This document shows, in pieces, positions 36,298 to 45,896 of a stretch of 64,000 nt of DNA. The number at the start of each line of letters is the position of its first letter. Positions within the stretch are counted from its first letter, which is position 1. The DNA comes from Candidatus Brocadia pituitae (GTDB lineage: Bacteria > Planctomycetota > Brocadiia > Brocadiales > Brocadiaceae): NCBI GenBank assembly GCA_017347445.1, contig AP021856.1, forward strand, positions 2,674,613 through 2,738,612, read 5' to 3'. Made by a program: the position numbers and the translations under genes. Under the pieces are notes generated by a model. That model saw only the letters and a program-made list of their open reading frames with translations. It had not been told where the DNA came from and did not search any database.

Positions 36298-37131
36298 TTA
36301 TTTTTGATAATTTGAATAAATCTGTTTTGCCCTTTCTGTTGCTTGTTTCGCTTCGTCTTTCCTTCCGGTACTCTCATAAAACGCTGCCATTTTCTCCAAT
36401 ATAGTTGCAATAAGGGGATGATCTTTACCATATTCCTTTTCATAGATTCCAAGCGCCTTTGTATAAAGGGCATCTGCCATGGTGTTTTCTCCCTGGTAGT
36501 GGTAAAGTGTTGCCAGATTGTTCATTGCAGAGGCAAGGTAAGGATGATCAGAACCGAGGGTTTTTTCTTCGATAGTCAATGCCCTTTTGTAAAACGGTAT
36601 CGCTTCGGCGTATTTCTTCTGGTCTTGATAAAGCTCTCCCAATCTGTTCAGGACGTTAACAGTACTGGGATGATCCTGACCAAACACTTGCTCATATATG
36701 GCAAGAGATTGTTTGTAAAAGGTCTCCGCCTTGCCGTATTTATCCTGAAGAAAAAACGTCTCCGCAAGCTCTTGCAAGACCTTTGCAACATCAGGGTGGG
36801 TGTGGCCGAATGATTCTTTGTATAAAGCGAGTGCCTGATGAAAAAGTGGCTCGGCTTCGGCATATCTGCCATAGGTTCTGTATAATATTCCCAGCAAGTT
36901 CATCGAATCGGCAATGCGGGCGCTGCCAGACGGAAAGGTTTTCTTCGCTACCTTTAATGCCTCTTCACCCGATTTTATTGCGTCAGCATATCTCTTTTTC
37001 TGTAAAAGCGAGATGGTTTTATCATTGAGTTCCCTCCACACATGCTCCTGGGAGTATGCAGGTGAAGCGCATATGCCGAACAAAATCAGTGGGATAAAAA
37101 CCTTTACGCCCCAGAGACAAAGATGTTTCAT
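36298..37131 (-). CDS. Secreted TPR protein, kinesin-light-chain-like repeats
   Basis: A 277-residue protein with a signal peptide (about 1-27, ending ASPAYSQ) and five or six 42-residue TPR units of the kinesin-light-chain type, e.g. AEPLFHQALALYKESFGHTH and AETFYKQSLAIYEQVFGQDH. It should act as a periplasmic protein-interaction scaffold. No partner is evident from neighbours. Confidence 0.88.
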   Translation of the reverse strand: MKHLCLWGVKVFIPLILFGICASPAYSQEHVWRELNDKTISLLQKKRYADAIKSGEEALKVAKKTFPSGSARIADSMNLLGILYRTYGRYAEAEPLFHQALALYKESFGHTHPDVAKVLQELAETFFLQDKYGKAETFYKQSLAIYEQVFGQDHPSTVNVLNRLGELYQDQKKYAEAIPFYKRALTIEEKTLGSDHPYLASAMNNLATLYHYQGENTMADALYTKALGIYEKEYGKDHPLIATILEKMAAFYESTGRKDEAKQATERAKQIYSNYQK

Positions 37132-37530
37132 ATGGTCTGCTCCTGTGATTACTTCGAAATTTCTCTTTTATATTGAATCATAATTATTCCTTCTTCTACT
37201 TTTGATGCCCAGATCGAATAAGTGACTATCTCCTTACCCTCACGGTTATGATATCCTTCAGGCCGTCTGTCTCAAATCTGGCCTTTGCTTTACCAGTCCT
37301 CCAAACAGCTTGCCTAACCGTTAATATCTGTAGCTGCACTTGTTTAATTCTGGGAATTCCGTTCTATCGGCAAAACAATACCAAACCTGTTGACAAAAAA
37401 CCAAAGAAATGCTTTTGGCATGCATCCTTTCATGTTGAGGCTAATCAAGTCATAACGTCTCGAGTGCATGAATGCCAAAGGGGGGCATTTGTCTTACTGA
37501 TAGAGAGAATATGGTTGCGGCGTAGCTGTG
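37132..37530. other. Intergenic region
   Basis: No gene is supported. A small AATGCC/GGCATT hairpin occurs at about 37464-37482 without a good T-run. Confidence 0.45.
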
Positions 37531-38538
37531 TTAGGCAATGGCTTCAAGATCAAGCCCGGAAATATCCCCTTCCAAATACTTCTTATAGGCAAGTCCTGCC
37601 ACCATAGCGGCATTGTCGGTACATAAGAGTGCAGATGGACAATATACCGGGATCGCCAGTTCCTTCGATTTGTCTTTAAACCTCTGCCTGAGCCTCGAAT
37701 TCGCCACAACCCCCCCACCCGTTAAGACCCCACGGACATTGTACCTTTTTGACGCCATAAAAGTCTTTTCAACCAGGACATCAACCACTGCTTCCTGAAA
37801 GCTTGCAGCAATATCAGATACCTTCTGATTGTCTGATATTGTAACTTTGGACGACCTTGCGTTTTGTCCCTCATAATAATATAGTACCGCCGTTTTCAGC
37901 CCGCTAAAACTAAAATCAAGGGAATCTTTTCCCAGGTACGCCCGGGGAAAGGTCGCGGCATGCGGATTTCCATTTTTCGCAAGTTTGTCAATGATAGGTC
38001 CGCCCGGATAACCAAGACCCAGTATTTTTGATACTTTGTCAAATGCCTCACCAGCAGCATCATCAATAGTCCAACCCAAGGGAATGTGTCTTGTTTCACT
38101 TTCAGATAAAAATAGTATTGTATGCCCTCCCGACACAACAAGGCTGATTGCGGGATACAATATATCATGATATTCAAGATTGTTCGCATAGATATGTGCT
38201 TGGAGGTGATCCACGGCAATGAAAGGTACGTTCAGTATCATGCTCAACGATTTCGCTGCGGTAACACCAATGAGTAAGGCGCCAATCAACCCTGGGGTAT
38301 TGACAACGGCAATTGCATCGATTTCCTTTAATTGCATTTTTGCATCGCAGAGGGCGTTATCAATAATACCAATAATAGACTCTAAATGAGCCCGGCAGGC
38401 AATTTCAGGAACCACACCTCCAAACTCACGGTGCAATGTGTTCTGCGATAGAATGACATTTGAAACGATCTCTTTCCCGTCTTTTACAACCGCAGCTGAT
38501 GTCTCGTCACAGGACGTCTCAATACCTAAAATGAGCAT
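37531..38538 (-). CDS. tsaD: tRNA N6-adenosine threonylcarbamoyltransferase
   Basis: An approximately 335-residue metalloenzyme that completes t6A37 synthesis on ANN-decoding tRNAs. The N-terminus MLILGIETSCDETSAAVV, the metal-binding region VVPEIACRAHLESI, VDHLQAHIYAN, VSGGHTIL and GGVVANSRLR are all family hallmarks. The open frame extends 29 codons further upstream with a non-family hydrophobic stretch; the conserved start at 38538 is preferred although its ribosome site is weak. Confidence 0.95.
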   Translation of the reverse strand: MLILGIETSCDETSAAVVKDGKEIVSNVILSQNTLHREFGGVVPEIACRAHLESIIGIIDNALCDAKMQLKEIDAIAVVNTPGLIGALLIGVTAAKSLSMILNVPFIAVDHLQAHIYANNLEYHDILYPAISLVVSGGHTILFLSESETRHIPLGWTIDDAAGEAFDKVSKILGLGYPGGPIIDKLAKNGNPHAATFPRAYLGKDSLDFSFSGLKTAVLYYYEGQNARSSKVTISDNQKVSDIAASFQEAVVDVLVEKTFMASKRYNVRGVLTGGGVVANSRLRQRFKDKSKELAIPVYCPSALLCTDNAAMVAGLAYKKYLEGDISGLDLEAIA

Positions 38539-38771
38539 ACATAAAAAAGGCAGGAATATTCCTGTCGCTAAGAAAATGATTTTATGCCAGGCCTGAAAGG
38601 GTGAAAAACATTCTTTTTTTTCCATCCCTTCGGGGTTAATTCTTTTTTATTTCTTTGTCCAGGAACTTCACCCCTGGCTATGTACTTTCTGCCCTTTGAG
38701 CATGGAGATGCCTCGGGCTAACGCCCTCAGAATGACAACTTTCTTTAGGCGTCTACTCTATATTTTCATTT

Positions 38772-40109
38772 TTAACGGGTTCTTTTCCCCTTTGTATAAA
38801 CCTCTATACCTTTCAGAATATCCTTGGCTAGTTCCAGTTGGATATCTTCATACAGAGGTTTCTTTTTTTTTCTTTCAGAGATTTCGTTGTGCACCGCATT
38901 TTCTTCCTTAGCTGCATTCGTTTTTCGTTCTGTACTTAACATCGACAGATGCTCGTGCAAAGCCTTTGTCTCAGCAAAACTGAGAGGGATCTTCACGTCA
39001 GGTTCTATTCCTTTTTCATGGATACACACTCCGGAGGGGGTATAATACCACGCCGTCGTCAACTTCAAGGCAGCTTTCCCGTTCCCTACTGGTATCAGGC
39101 TCTGAACAGATCCCTTGCCAAATGTCTTAATACCTAACAATAAACCCCGTTTATGATCCTTGAGTGCGCCTGCCACAATTTCCGATGCACTTGCACTTCC
39201 GTTATTTACTATGACTGCCAGAGGGAAATTGGGATATGTCCCCTTTTTATGGGCACGATAAACATAATTTTGCGTCTTATCTCTCCCGCGGGTAGAAACA
39301 ATAACTCCCTTCTCAAGGAATTTATCAGCCATATCAACCGCAACATTCAGCAAACCTCCAGGATTAAATCGTAAATCAAGGATCATACTTTTCATACCAT
39401 TTTTTAACAAATTCTGAATGGCGATATCCAAGTCTTTTACCGTATTTTCCTGAAAATTTGACACCGCAAGATAACCAATCTTATACTCATCATCCACGAT
39501 TCTCGCACCCCGGATACTATTTACATAAATTTTTGCACGTTCAATAGTAATATCTACAGGCACGGTATCACCTTCGTGAACAACGGTCAGGGTGATTTTT
39601 ATCCCTAACTTTCCACGAAGCTTTTTCACAGCCTCACGGATACTCATGTTTTCCGTGGATTCACCATTAATCTTAATAATTCGGTCGCCAACCAGGATTC
39701 CGGCTTTAAATGCAGGAGAATCAAGCAAGGGAGTAATCACAATCAATATCCCATCCTTGATAATCACCTCAATTCCCAATCCTTCAAACTCTCCTTCCGT
39801 TTCAATCTTAAGGTCTTCCAACTCGTCTGAACTAAAATATTGACTATAAGGATCCAGGCCGGAAAGCATGCCACGGTATGCATTAGTAAGAATTGTGTTA
39901 AGTTTGATTTCCTCAACATATTTGTCCTGCAACTCTTTTACAATCTTAAGGAACTCTTCAAATTCCTCATAAACGCTCGTTCTCTCTTGTTTTACCTCTT
40001 TTTTAGCTTCAGCGAGAGGTGTTTCAAGGGCATTGTCCTGCCCGAATACATTTCCCTTCAGCAACAGAAGGATAATGAATACTACAGAAAAGCATGATTT
40101 AAATTTCAT
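38772..40109 (-). CDS. C-terminal processing protease, S41 family
   Basis: A 445-residue secreted serine protease (CtpA/Prc type). It has a signal peptide (about 1-23), a PDZ domain (about 105-185, with SPAFKAGILVGDRIIKINGE) and a protease core with the Ser in NGSASASEIVAGAL and the Lys in GIKTFGKGSVQ. The C-terminal approximately 80 residues are charged. It processes periplasmic or membrane proteins. A short gap separates it from tsaD downstream. Confidence 0.95.
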   Translation of the reverse strand: MKFKSCFSVVFIILLLLKGNVFGQDNALETPLAEAKKEVKQERTSVYEEFEEFLKIVKELQDKYVEEIKLNTILTNAYRGMLSGLDPYSQYFSSDELEDLKIETEGEFEGLGIEVIIKDGILIVITPLLDSPAFKAGILVGDRIIKINGESTENMSIREAVKKLRGKLGIKITLTVVHEGDTVPVDITIERAKIYVNSIRGARIVDDEYKIGYLAVSNFQENTVKDLDIAIQNLLKNGMKSMILDLRFNPGGLLNVAVDMADKFLEKGVIVSTRGRDKTQNYVYRAHKKGTYPNFPLAVIVNNGSASASEIVAGALKDHKRGLLLGIKTFGKGSVQSLIPVGNGKAALKLTTAWYYTPSGVCIHEKGIEPDVKIPLSFAETKALHEHLSMLSTERKTNAAKEENAVHNEISERKKKKPLYEDIQLELAKDILKGIEVYTKGKRTR

Positions 40110-40272
40110 TTTTTCTTACGCTCTATGAACGGAATATTTTGGTAACTAATGTCGTACGCAGGAAGTAATAAAATAAAGGGGGGAACTATCGTGTACTGAA
40201 TATTTACGACTGGTTGGTGAAGGGCAAAGAACTTTGATTATGTTTACTCTCAGCGCTCCTTCAGGATATTCG

Positions 40273-40348
40273 TGGTGGGCAGAGCCGGGATCGAACCGGC
40301 GACACCAGGATTTTCAGTCCTGTGCTCTACCAACTGAGCTATCTGCCC
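40273..40348 (-). tRNA. tRNA-Phe (GAA)
   Basis: A 76-base cloverleaf on the minus strand: acceptor GGGCAGA/TCTGCCC, D-arm AGCTCAGTTGGTAGAGC, anticodon arm CAGGACTGAAAATCCTG with anticodon GAA, T-arm CCGGTTCGATCCCGG, and an encoded CCA end. Confidence 0.97.
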
Positions 40349-40964
40349 TTTTAATTATAGTGAATACAAAAAGAAGACTTTCATGCAAGCAAAGCGCCGG
40401 AAACAAAACCCTAAAGACTGCTTCTGGCTATCGCCCTCACTATGACACCCGCATGAATACTTATTACTACGTTTACTATAGCAAATGATTAATTGTTTTT
40501 TACGGAAGTATTATAAATTTTGTGTATAAACAAGTCAAGGCATTTATTCTCCTGTGTTCTCGTCGTATGGTAATTCCTACCATCGCGCGATCCTTTTTAA
40601 TTATCACAGGTACCGTCTAATTATTGGGCATGAAGATGCCTTATGTGTCTAATATATCATCAGTGCAATTTGTTTATCTCTTGATTTTCAGACTATCAAT
40701 TGACAATTTTTTTAATGAATCAAACCCGTATAGACAAATAGATGTCAACAACCCCTCATTACCGTCACTTCCAATTCAAACGTGCAAAACAAACAGATTG
40801 AGGCCTGGTGCATCCGATAGGAGGTTCATTACCCCCCTTCATCAAAAAATAGGGTTGTTTTTGGCTCAAAGATTGCTAGTGGTTTAATACGTCTAAGAAA
40901 TACCGATTGATTACGAGTTATATTTCCTTATGACAGATTATTTGTTCCTGCAGACATTCCAATT
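40349..40964. other. Intergenic region before the glycosylation island
   Basis: About 600 bases between the tRNA and the first glycosyltransferase gene. No supported gene or RNA. The open frames present have non-coding character. It should contain the island's first promoter. Confidence 0.5.
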
Positions 40965-42482
40965 ATGTCAACACCAGATGCTCATAAATATTTTTACGAA
41001 GCGGAATATTTTAAAAAATACGGACTCCTTCAGGAAGCTGTTACATCGTGTAACAAAGCAATAGAAAAGGACCCTTATTACATTCCGGCATATTACACCC
41101 TAGCTCTTCTTTGCCATCAGTTACAACAATTTGACAACGCCATTATTCATTTAAAAAAAGTACTAGCCCTGGACCCTGCCGATGCCTCTGCGAGGAACAA
41201 CTTAGGAGTTCTCTTTTATACAACGAATAGGCTTCATGAAGCAAAGGAATCTTTTGAAGAAGCTCTGTCCATCGAAGAGAATTATCCGGAAGCCCGCAAC
41301 AACCTGAGAAAAGTTCACCATAAATTGCAGCACACACAAATGCAATTCGCCGATAATCGCTCCTTACATAGCAATGATGCCCGTTCTTTAAAGATTGGTT
41401 TTCTCAGCATCTGGTTTGAACGCGGGCAATCTTACGTAACCAAAACCTTACGGGATGTTATTGCCCGGGAACACGAGACCTTTGTTTTTGCAAGAACTGG
41501 CGGTGTGTACGGCCAACCGATGTTGCAAACCGATGGCATGTGGGCGGTTCAGAATTTAACAACCTTTCCTGATTATAACATTCCTTTCGAAGTATTTGAA
41601 AAATGGATAGACGACAATCATCTGGATGTCGTTATCTTTAATGAAGAATACGACTGGAAGCTTATCAACTTTTGCAAGCAAAAGGGTATCAAGATTATAA
41701 CCTATCTTGATTATTACAAGGCTGACTGGAAGCCCTACATGTGCTGGTATGATGCGGTACTCTGTTCGACGAAGCGCACCTTTCTTCTGGTGAAAGATTT
41801 TTGCAAGGCCTATTACATCGGATGGGGAATCGATACAGAACTTTTCAAACCGATATCAAACGTGAAAAAATATACTTTTTTTCACAATGCAGGATGGTTT
41901 GGCATCAATTACCGGAAAATGACACCTGCTGTAATCCTTGCTTTTGATGCACTTTCCAGCAGCAATCCGGATCTGACTTTATTTATCCATGCTCAGGCGG
42001 AACTGGAAAAACTTCCGTCTGAAATTGTACAGATCGTCCGCAACAATTCCCGTATTACGTATCATAGGGAAACGGTACCGGCGCCGGGACTCTATCATAA
42101 GGGGAAGATCCTTGTTTTCCCCAGTAAACTGGAAGGCCTGGGATTGCCTCTCCTGGAAGGTATGTCATGTGGACTACCCGCCATTGCAACTGATGCACCA
42201 CCCATGAATGAATTTGTAAAAGACGGTTACAACGGTCTCTTGGTCAAGGTCGCTCACAAGCTTACAAGAATGGACGATATAGCATTTCCTGAAGAAATTG
42301 TCGATATCAATGATTTGGCGGCAATGATGCAAACACTGGCAAAGGACAATACCCTCCAAATCGTTATGTCAAAAAATAGCCGAAAATATGCAGAACAACA
42401 CTTGAGTTTGAATAAATTACAATGTGAAATTAACCGTATTTTAGATACCCTATCCGCAAACGAAGCCTCACCTCAGCGGTAA
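40965..42482 (+). CDS. TPR-glycosyltransferase (GT4-like) fusion
   Basis: A 505-residue cytoplasmic protein. Three TPR units (about 5-120, e.g. AEYFKKYGLLQEAVTSCNKA) precede a glycosyltransferase domain of GT-B type with the C-terminal EGLGLPLLEGMSCGLPAIAT motif that binds the nucleotide sugar. TPR fusions of this kind are typical of enzymes that glycosylate proteins. It begins a run of closely spaced glycosyltransferase genes leading to flagellin, so flagellin is a plausible acceptor. Confidence 0.87.
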   Translation: MSTPDAHKYFYEAEYFKKYGLLQEAVTSCNKAIEKDPYYIPAYYTLALLCHQLQQFDNAIIHLKKVLALDPADASARNNLGVLFYTTNRLHEAKESFEEALSIEENYPEARNNLRKVHHKLQHTQMQFADNRSLHSNDARSLKIGFLSIWFERGQSYVTKTLRDVIAREHETFVFARTGGVYGQPMLQTDGMWAVQNLTTFPDYNIPFEVFEKWIDDNHLDVVIFNEEYDWKLINFCKQKGIKIITYLDYYKADWKPYMCWYDAVLCSTKRTFLLVKDFCKAYYIGWGIDTELFKPISNVKKYTFFHNAGWFGINYRKMTPAVILAFDALSSSNPDLTLFIHAQAELEKLPSEIVQIVRNNSRITYHRETVPAPGLYHKGKILVFPSKLEGLGLPLLEGMSCGLPAIATDAPPMNEFVKDGYNGLLVKVAHKLTRMDDIAFPEEIVDINDLAAMMQTLAKDNTLQIVMSKNSRKYAEQHLSLNKLQCEINRILDTLSANEASPQR

Positions 42483-42483
42483 C

Positions 42484-43458
42484 ATGAATAAAAAAACCCG
42501 CGACAATAGTGATGCGAAAATACATGTTTCGTGTGAAATTATGCCCATAATTCATGTCGTTGGCGCACAAAAGACAAATTATCCCTGGGGTTTTGAAAAT
42601 CATGTCATCTCCGCACTCGGGAGAATGAGTTGTAAAGTCATCAGTACCGATTTCCGCCAGGAACGGCAAAATCTCCCGGAACTCTTGCAACAGGAAGCGG
42701 ATCTTGTCCTTGTTTGCAAAGGTGAGTTTATCTCTCCGGATTTGATAAAATCACTTCCTTACCCAACAGCCCTCTGGTATTGCGAGCAGATTGGCAATGC
42801 AAAAGAAATAGATCGTGAATCGTTTCTCAGGAGAAAAGAGGTGGCATATAACGCAACTGCCTTTGATTTTGTTTTTTCCCACGACAAGGCAAATATGGAT
42901 ATTTACCATACTATGGGCTGCGAGCGAGTGTACTGGTTACCTTCTGCAGCGGTAAATACAGAGGTACACAGAAAACTTGGCCTTCTCAAGAAATACGATA
43001 TAACCTTTATTGGCAGTAAAACTAACCGCCGCAATACATTCCTTACCGCTTTAGCAAACTATTTTAAGGTATATACTCCGAATATATGGAATATTCATGA
43101 ACTCAATCAAGTATTTGATGAATCAAAAATTGTCTTAAATATTCATCTTTCTGACTTGCCTAATATGGAAACCAGAATTGGTGAGGTACTTGGTTCCGGA
43201 TCGTTTCTCCTTACCGAAGGACTTTCAAGCAACGACCTTTTCATCGACGGAGAACACCTTGTTCAATGGAACAGAGGAGACATTGAGGATCTTATAAACA
43301 AAATCAACTATTACCTCCTGCATGAGGCTGAAAGAGAAAGAATCGCCAAAAACGGACATCTGTTTGCCCTTGAACACCATACTTTTGAGAGGAGAATGGA
43401 TCAATTACTGAGTTTTCTGAATTTTGACAAAACCGACGCGGTTACTCTCCGATCATGA
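42484..43458 (+). CDS. CgeB-like glycosyltransferase
   Basis: A 324-residue protein of the CgeB/Glyco_trans_1_2 style. Recognisable features are VGAQKTNYPWGFENHVISAL, PTALWYCEQIG, FDFVFSHDKANMD, ITFIGSKTNRRN and the C-terminal ETRIGEVLGSGSFLLTEG segment that probably contacts the donor. It starts one base after the previous stop and overlaps the next gene by four bases (ATGA). Donor and acceptor unknown. Confidence 0.83.
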   Translation: MNKKTRDNSDAKIHVSCEIMPIIHVVGAQKTNYPWGFENHVISALGRMSCKVISTDFRQERQNLPELLQQEADLVLVCKGEFISPDLIKSLPYPTALWYCEQIGNAKEIDRESFLRRKEVAYNATAFDFVFSHDKANMDIYHTMGCERVYWLPSAAVNTEVHRKLGLLKKYDITFIGSKTNRRNTFLTALANYFKVYTPNIWNIHELNQVFDESKIVLNIHLSDLPNMETRIGEVLGSGSFLLTEGLSSNDLFIDGEHLVQWNRGDIEDLINKINYYLLHEAERERIAKNGHLFALEHHTFERRMDQLLSFLNFDKTDAVTLRS

Positions 43459-44573
43459 AGCAAATCGGCTCACCTTTTCAATGCAAACCGGAGAAAGACG
43501 CCTATTCATTGAATGAACAGATTCATCAGATTCAATCCCATCTGATAAAGGCTGGCAAAATGCTTTCCCTAAAGGACAGACCGCGTGTTTTCGCAGCGGT
43601 ACATCATGTTAATTGGGAAAAACAAGGTTTAGTAGACGGATGGTCTGAAATTACCGATACCGTACATTATGACTGGGGTAATTCCTTCGACCAATATGCC
43701 AGCGACTGGCATAAAAGTGGCAAACCGGCTTTCAATAAGGAGTTGATCCACCAGGTAGAATTGGCGCACGGGGAGAAACCAATTGATATTTTTTTTTCTT
43801 ATCTTTCCGGAAGATGGGTTTACCCGGAAACGATACGAACCATTCGCAACATGAATCTTATAACCATTAATATTAGTTTAGACGACACCCTGAAATTTTG
43901 GGGGCTTCAAGAAGCAGGCGGTTTTTCGGGAAATACCGAAATTGCGCCTGAATTTGATTTTTGCATCACCTGTCAATCTAAAGAGGACGTTCGTAAATAT
44001 CATATGGTTGGCGCCCGCTCACTATTTCTCCCGCCAGGAGCAAACCCCTACACCTTTTCTCCATTGGCAGTATCACGCGATATTCAAGTTTCTTTTGTTG
44101 GACAATGTTACGGAATAAGGCCTCATATCATCGCATGGCTGAAAGACCATGGTATTCCTGTTAAAACCTATGGGAAAGGCTGGCCATCATCAGAGGTATC
44201 GCATCAGGATATGAATGCAATTTATTCCCGTTCAGTTATCAACCTTGGCTTTGGTTTCATAGGTAATTCTTCTGTAACAGGGTTAAAAGGAAGAGATTTT
44301 GAGGTTCCCCTGATGGGAGGACTTTATCTGACGACATATAATCGAGAGTTGGAGGATTATTTTACCATCGGAGAAGAGATTGACTGCTACCAGAATGAAG
44401 TGGAATTACTTACAAAACTATTTTATTACATGACACATCCGGATATTGCCTTAAAAATTGGGACATCGGGAAGGATGCGATGTTTACGAGATCATACCTG
44501 GATTAACCGGTTTAAAACCATCCTTACCATTATTGGTTTTTCAGATTACACCAGTGAGATGCGCCACGGATGA
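43455..44573 (+). CDS. CgeB-like glycosyltransferase, second copy
   Basis: A 372-residue protein of the same broad family as its upstream neighbour, with about 50 extra N-terminal residues. Segments FDFCITCQSKEDVRKYHMVG, VSFVGQCYGIRPHIIAWL, KTYGKGWPS and LKGRDFEVPLMGGLYLTTYN fit this fold. It overlaps both neighbours by four bases (ATGA), so the three genes are translationally coupled. Confidence 0.83.
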   Translation: MKQIGSPFQCKPEKDAYSLNEQIHQIQSHLIKAGKMLSLKDRPRVFAAVHHVNWEKQGLVDGWSEITDTVHYDWGNSFDQYASDWHKSGKPAFNKELIHQVELAHGEKPIDIFFSYLSGRWVYPETIRTIRNMNLITINISLDDTLKFWGLQEAGGFSGNTEIAPEFDFCITCQSKEDVRKYHMVGARSLFLPPGANPYTFSPLAVSRDIQVSFVGQCYGIRPHIIAWLKDHGIPVKTYGKGWPSSEVSHQDMNAIYSRSVINLGFGFIGNSSVTGLKGRDFEVPLMGGLYLTTYNRELEDYFTIGEEIDCYQNEVELLTKLFYYMTHPDIALKIGTSGRMRCLRDHTWINRFKTILTIIGFSDYTSEMRHG

Positions 44574-45748
44574 TGATAAACCTCAAGAGTATGCCAAAAA
44601 TAATGAGTGTAATCGGCACACGACCGGAAGCCATAAAGCTTGCACCGGTTATTAAAGAACTTGGGCAGCATCCGGAGTCACTCAAGAGCGTTGTAACGGT
44701 CACTGCTCAACACAGACAAATGCTTGACAGCGTCCTGAAAGTCTTCGATATTCAACCAGAGTACGATCTGAATGTCATGGGTGATAATCAAGGACTCTCC
44801 GATATCACAAGCAAGGTACTAAAAAGTATAGAGGCGGTGTATGAGAAGGAGCAACCCGATCTAGTTTTGATACAGGGAGACACAACTACCGTGTTTGCAG
44901 CCGCATTAGCAGCCTATTACAAACATATTCCCGTTGGGCATATCGAAGCGGGGTTGCGATCACGGAATAAATATCATCCCTTCCCGGAAGAGATTAATCG
45001 GTGTCTTACCAGTGTTATAGCACATCTCCACTTTGCACCAACGGAGGATGCAAAAAAGAATTTGTTAAGCGCAGGGGTTGATGAAGATCTTATTTGTGTA
45101 ACCGGCAATACGGTTATCGACGCCTTGCTGGATACCATAAAGCACGATTTTACTTTTGAGAATGATTCACTCAACACCATAAAGGGCAAAATGGTATTAA
45201 TAACGGCACACAGAAGAGAAAGCTTCGGACAACCATTTGTTGATATCTGTAATGCAATCCTGACATTGGCCAAGAAATATCCTGATGTCACGTTCGTATA
45301 CCCTGTTCATCCCAATCCCAATGTAAAAAATATTGTGTATCCGATGTTAGAACACGTAGCAAACATCATACTAATCCAGCCGTTAGAATATGGACCTTTT
45401 ATTCACCTGATGAAACGTGCCTGTATTATTTTAACGGACTCCGGTGGTATTCAGGAGGAAGCCCCTTCTTTACATAAACCTGTTCTCATACTTCGTGAGG
45501 TAACAGAGCGCCCGGAGGCCGTAATGGCTGGATGTGCAAAACTCGTAGGTACACAACCAAAGACGATTATTAACGAGACCATGCGCTTGCTTGAAGACCC
45601 GAAAGAATATCATCGTATGGCGAATACTGTAAACCCTTTTGGAGACGGATGTGCTGCAAAACGAATCGTCAACTTTATCAAAAATAATTTCATTCATAAC
45701 ACAAATACAGCGGATGCTTTGGAATGCGCTACCATTCCCTTTTCCTAA
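44570..45748 (+). CDS. wecB: UDP-N-acetylglucosamine 2-epimerase, non-hydrolysing
   Basis: A 392-residue enzyme converting UDP-GlcNAc to UDP-ManNAc, a precursor for surface sugars. The signature MSVIGTRPEAIKLAPVI, the VIQGDTTT region, HIEAGLRSR, HRRESFGQP and TDSGGIQEEAPSL are all present. The true start may be the internal ATG at 44591. It shares an ATGA overlap with the preceding glycosyltransferase, linking ManNAc-type sugar supply to that operon. Confidence 0.95.
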   Translation: MMINLKSMPKIMSVIGTRPEAIKLAPVIKELGQHPESLKSVVTVTAQHRQMLDSVLKVFDIQPEYDLNVMGDNQGLSDITSKVLKSIEAVYEKEQPDLVLIQGDTTTVFAAALAAYYKHIPVGHIEAGLRSRNKYHPFPEEINRCLTSVIAHLHFAPTEDAKKNLLSAGVDEDLICVTGNTVIDALLDTIKHDFTFENDSLNTIKGKMVLITAHRRESFGQPFVDICNAILTLAKKYPDVTFVYPVHPNPNVKNIVYPMLEHVANIILIQPLEYGPFIHLMKRACIILTDSGGIQEEAPSLHKPVLILREVTERPEAVMAGCAKLVGTQPKTIINETMRLLEDPKEYHRMANTVNPFGDGCAAKRIVNFIKNNFIHNTNTADALECATIPFS

Positions 45749-45896
45749 ACCAGAAAGTAAGAAAGAGATGACAATACATAAGAATTACCGGATCTGCGTC
45801 TGGTACACTTACATGAAAAAAATAGATCGCTAGATTGCCGCATCAGCATAGTAGATATTTCCTTTTCATCAACAACACACAATAAATAAGAGTACC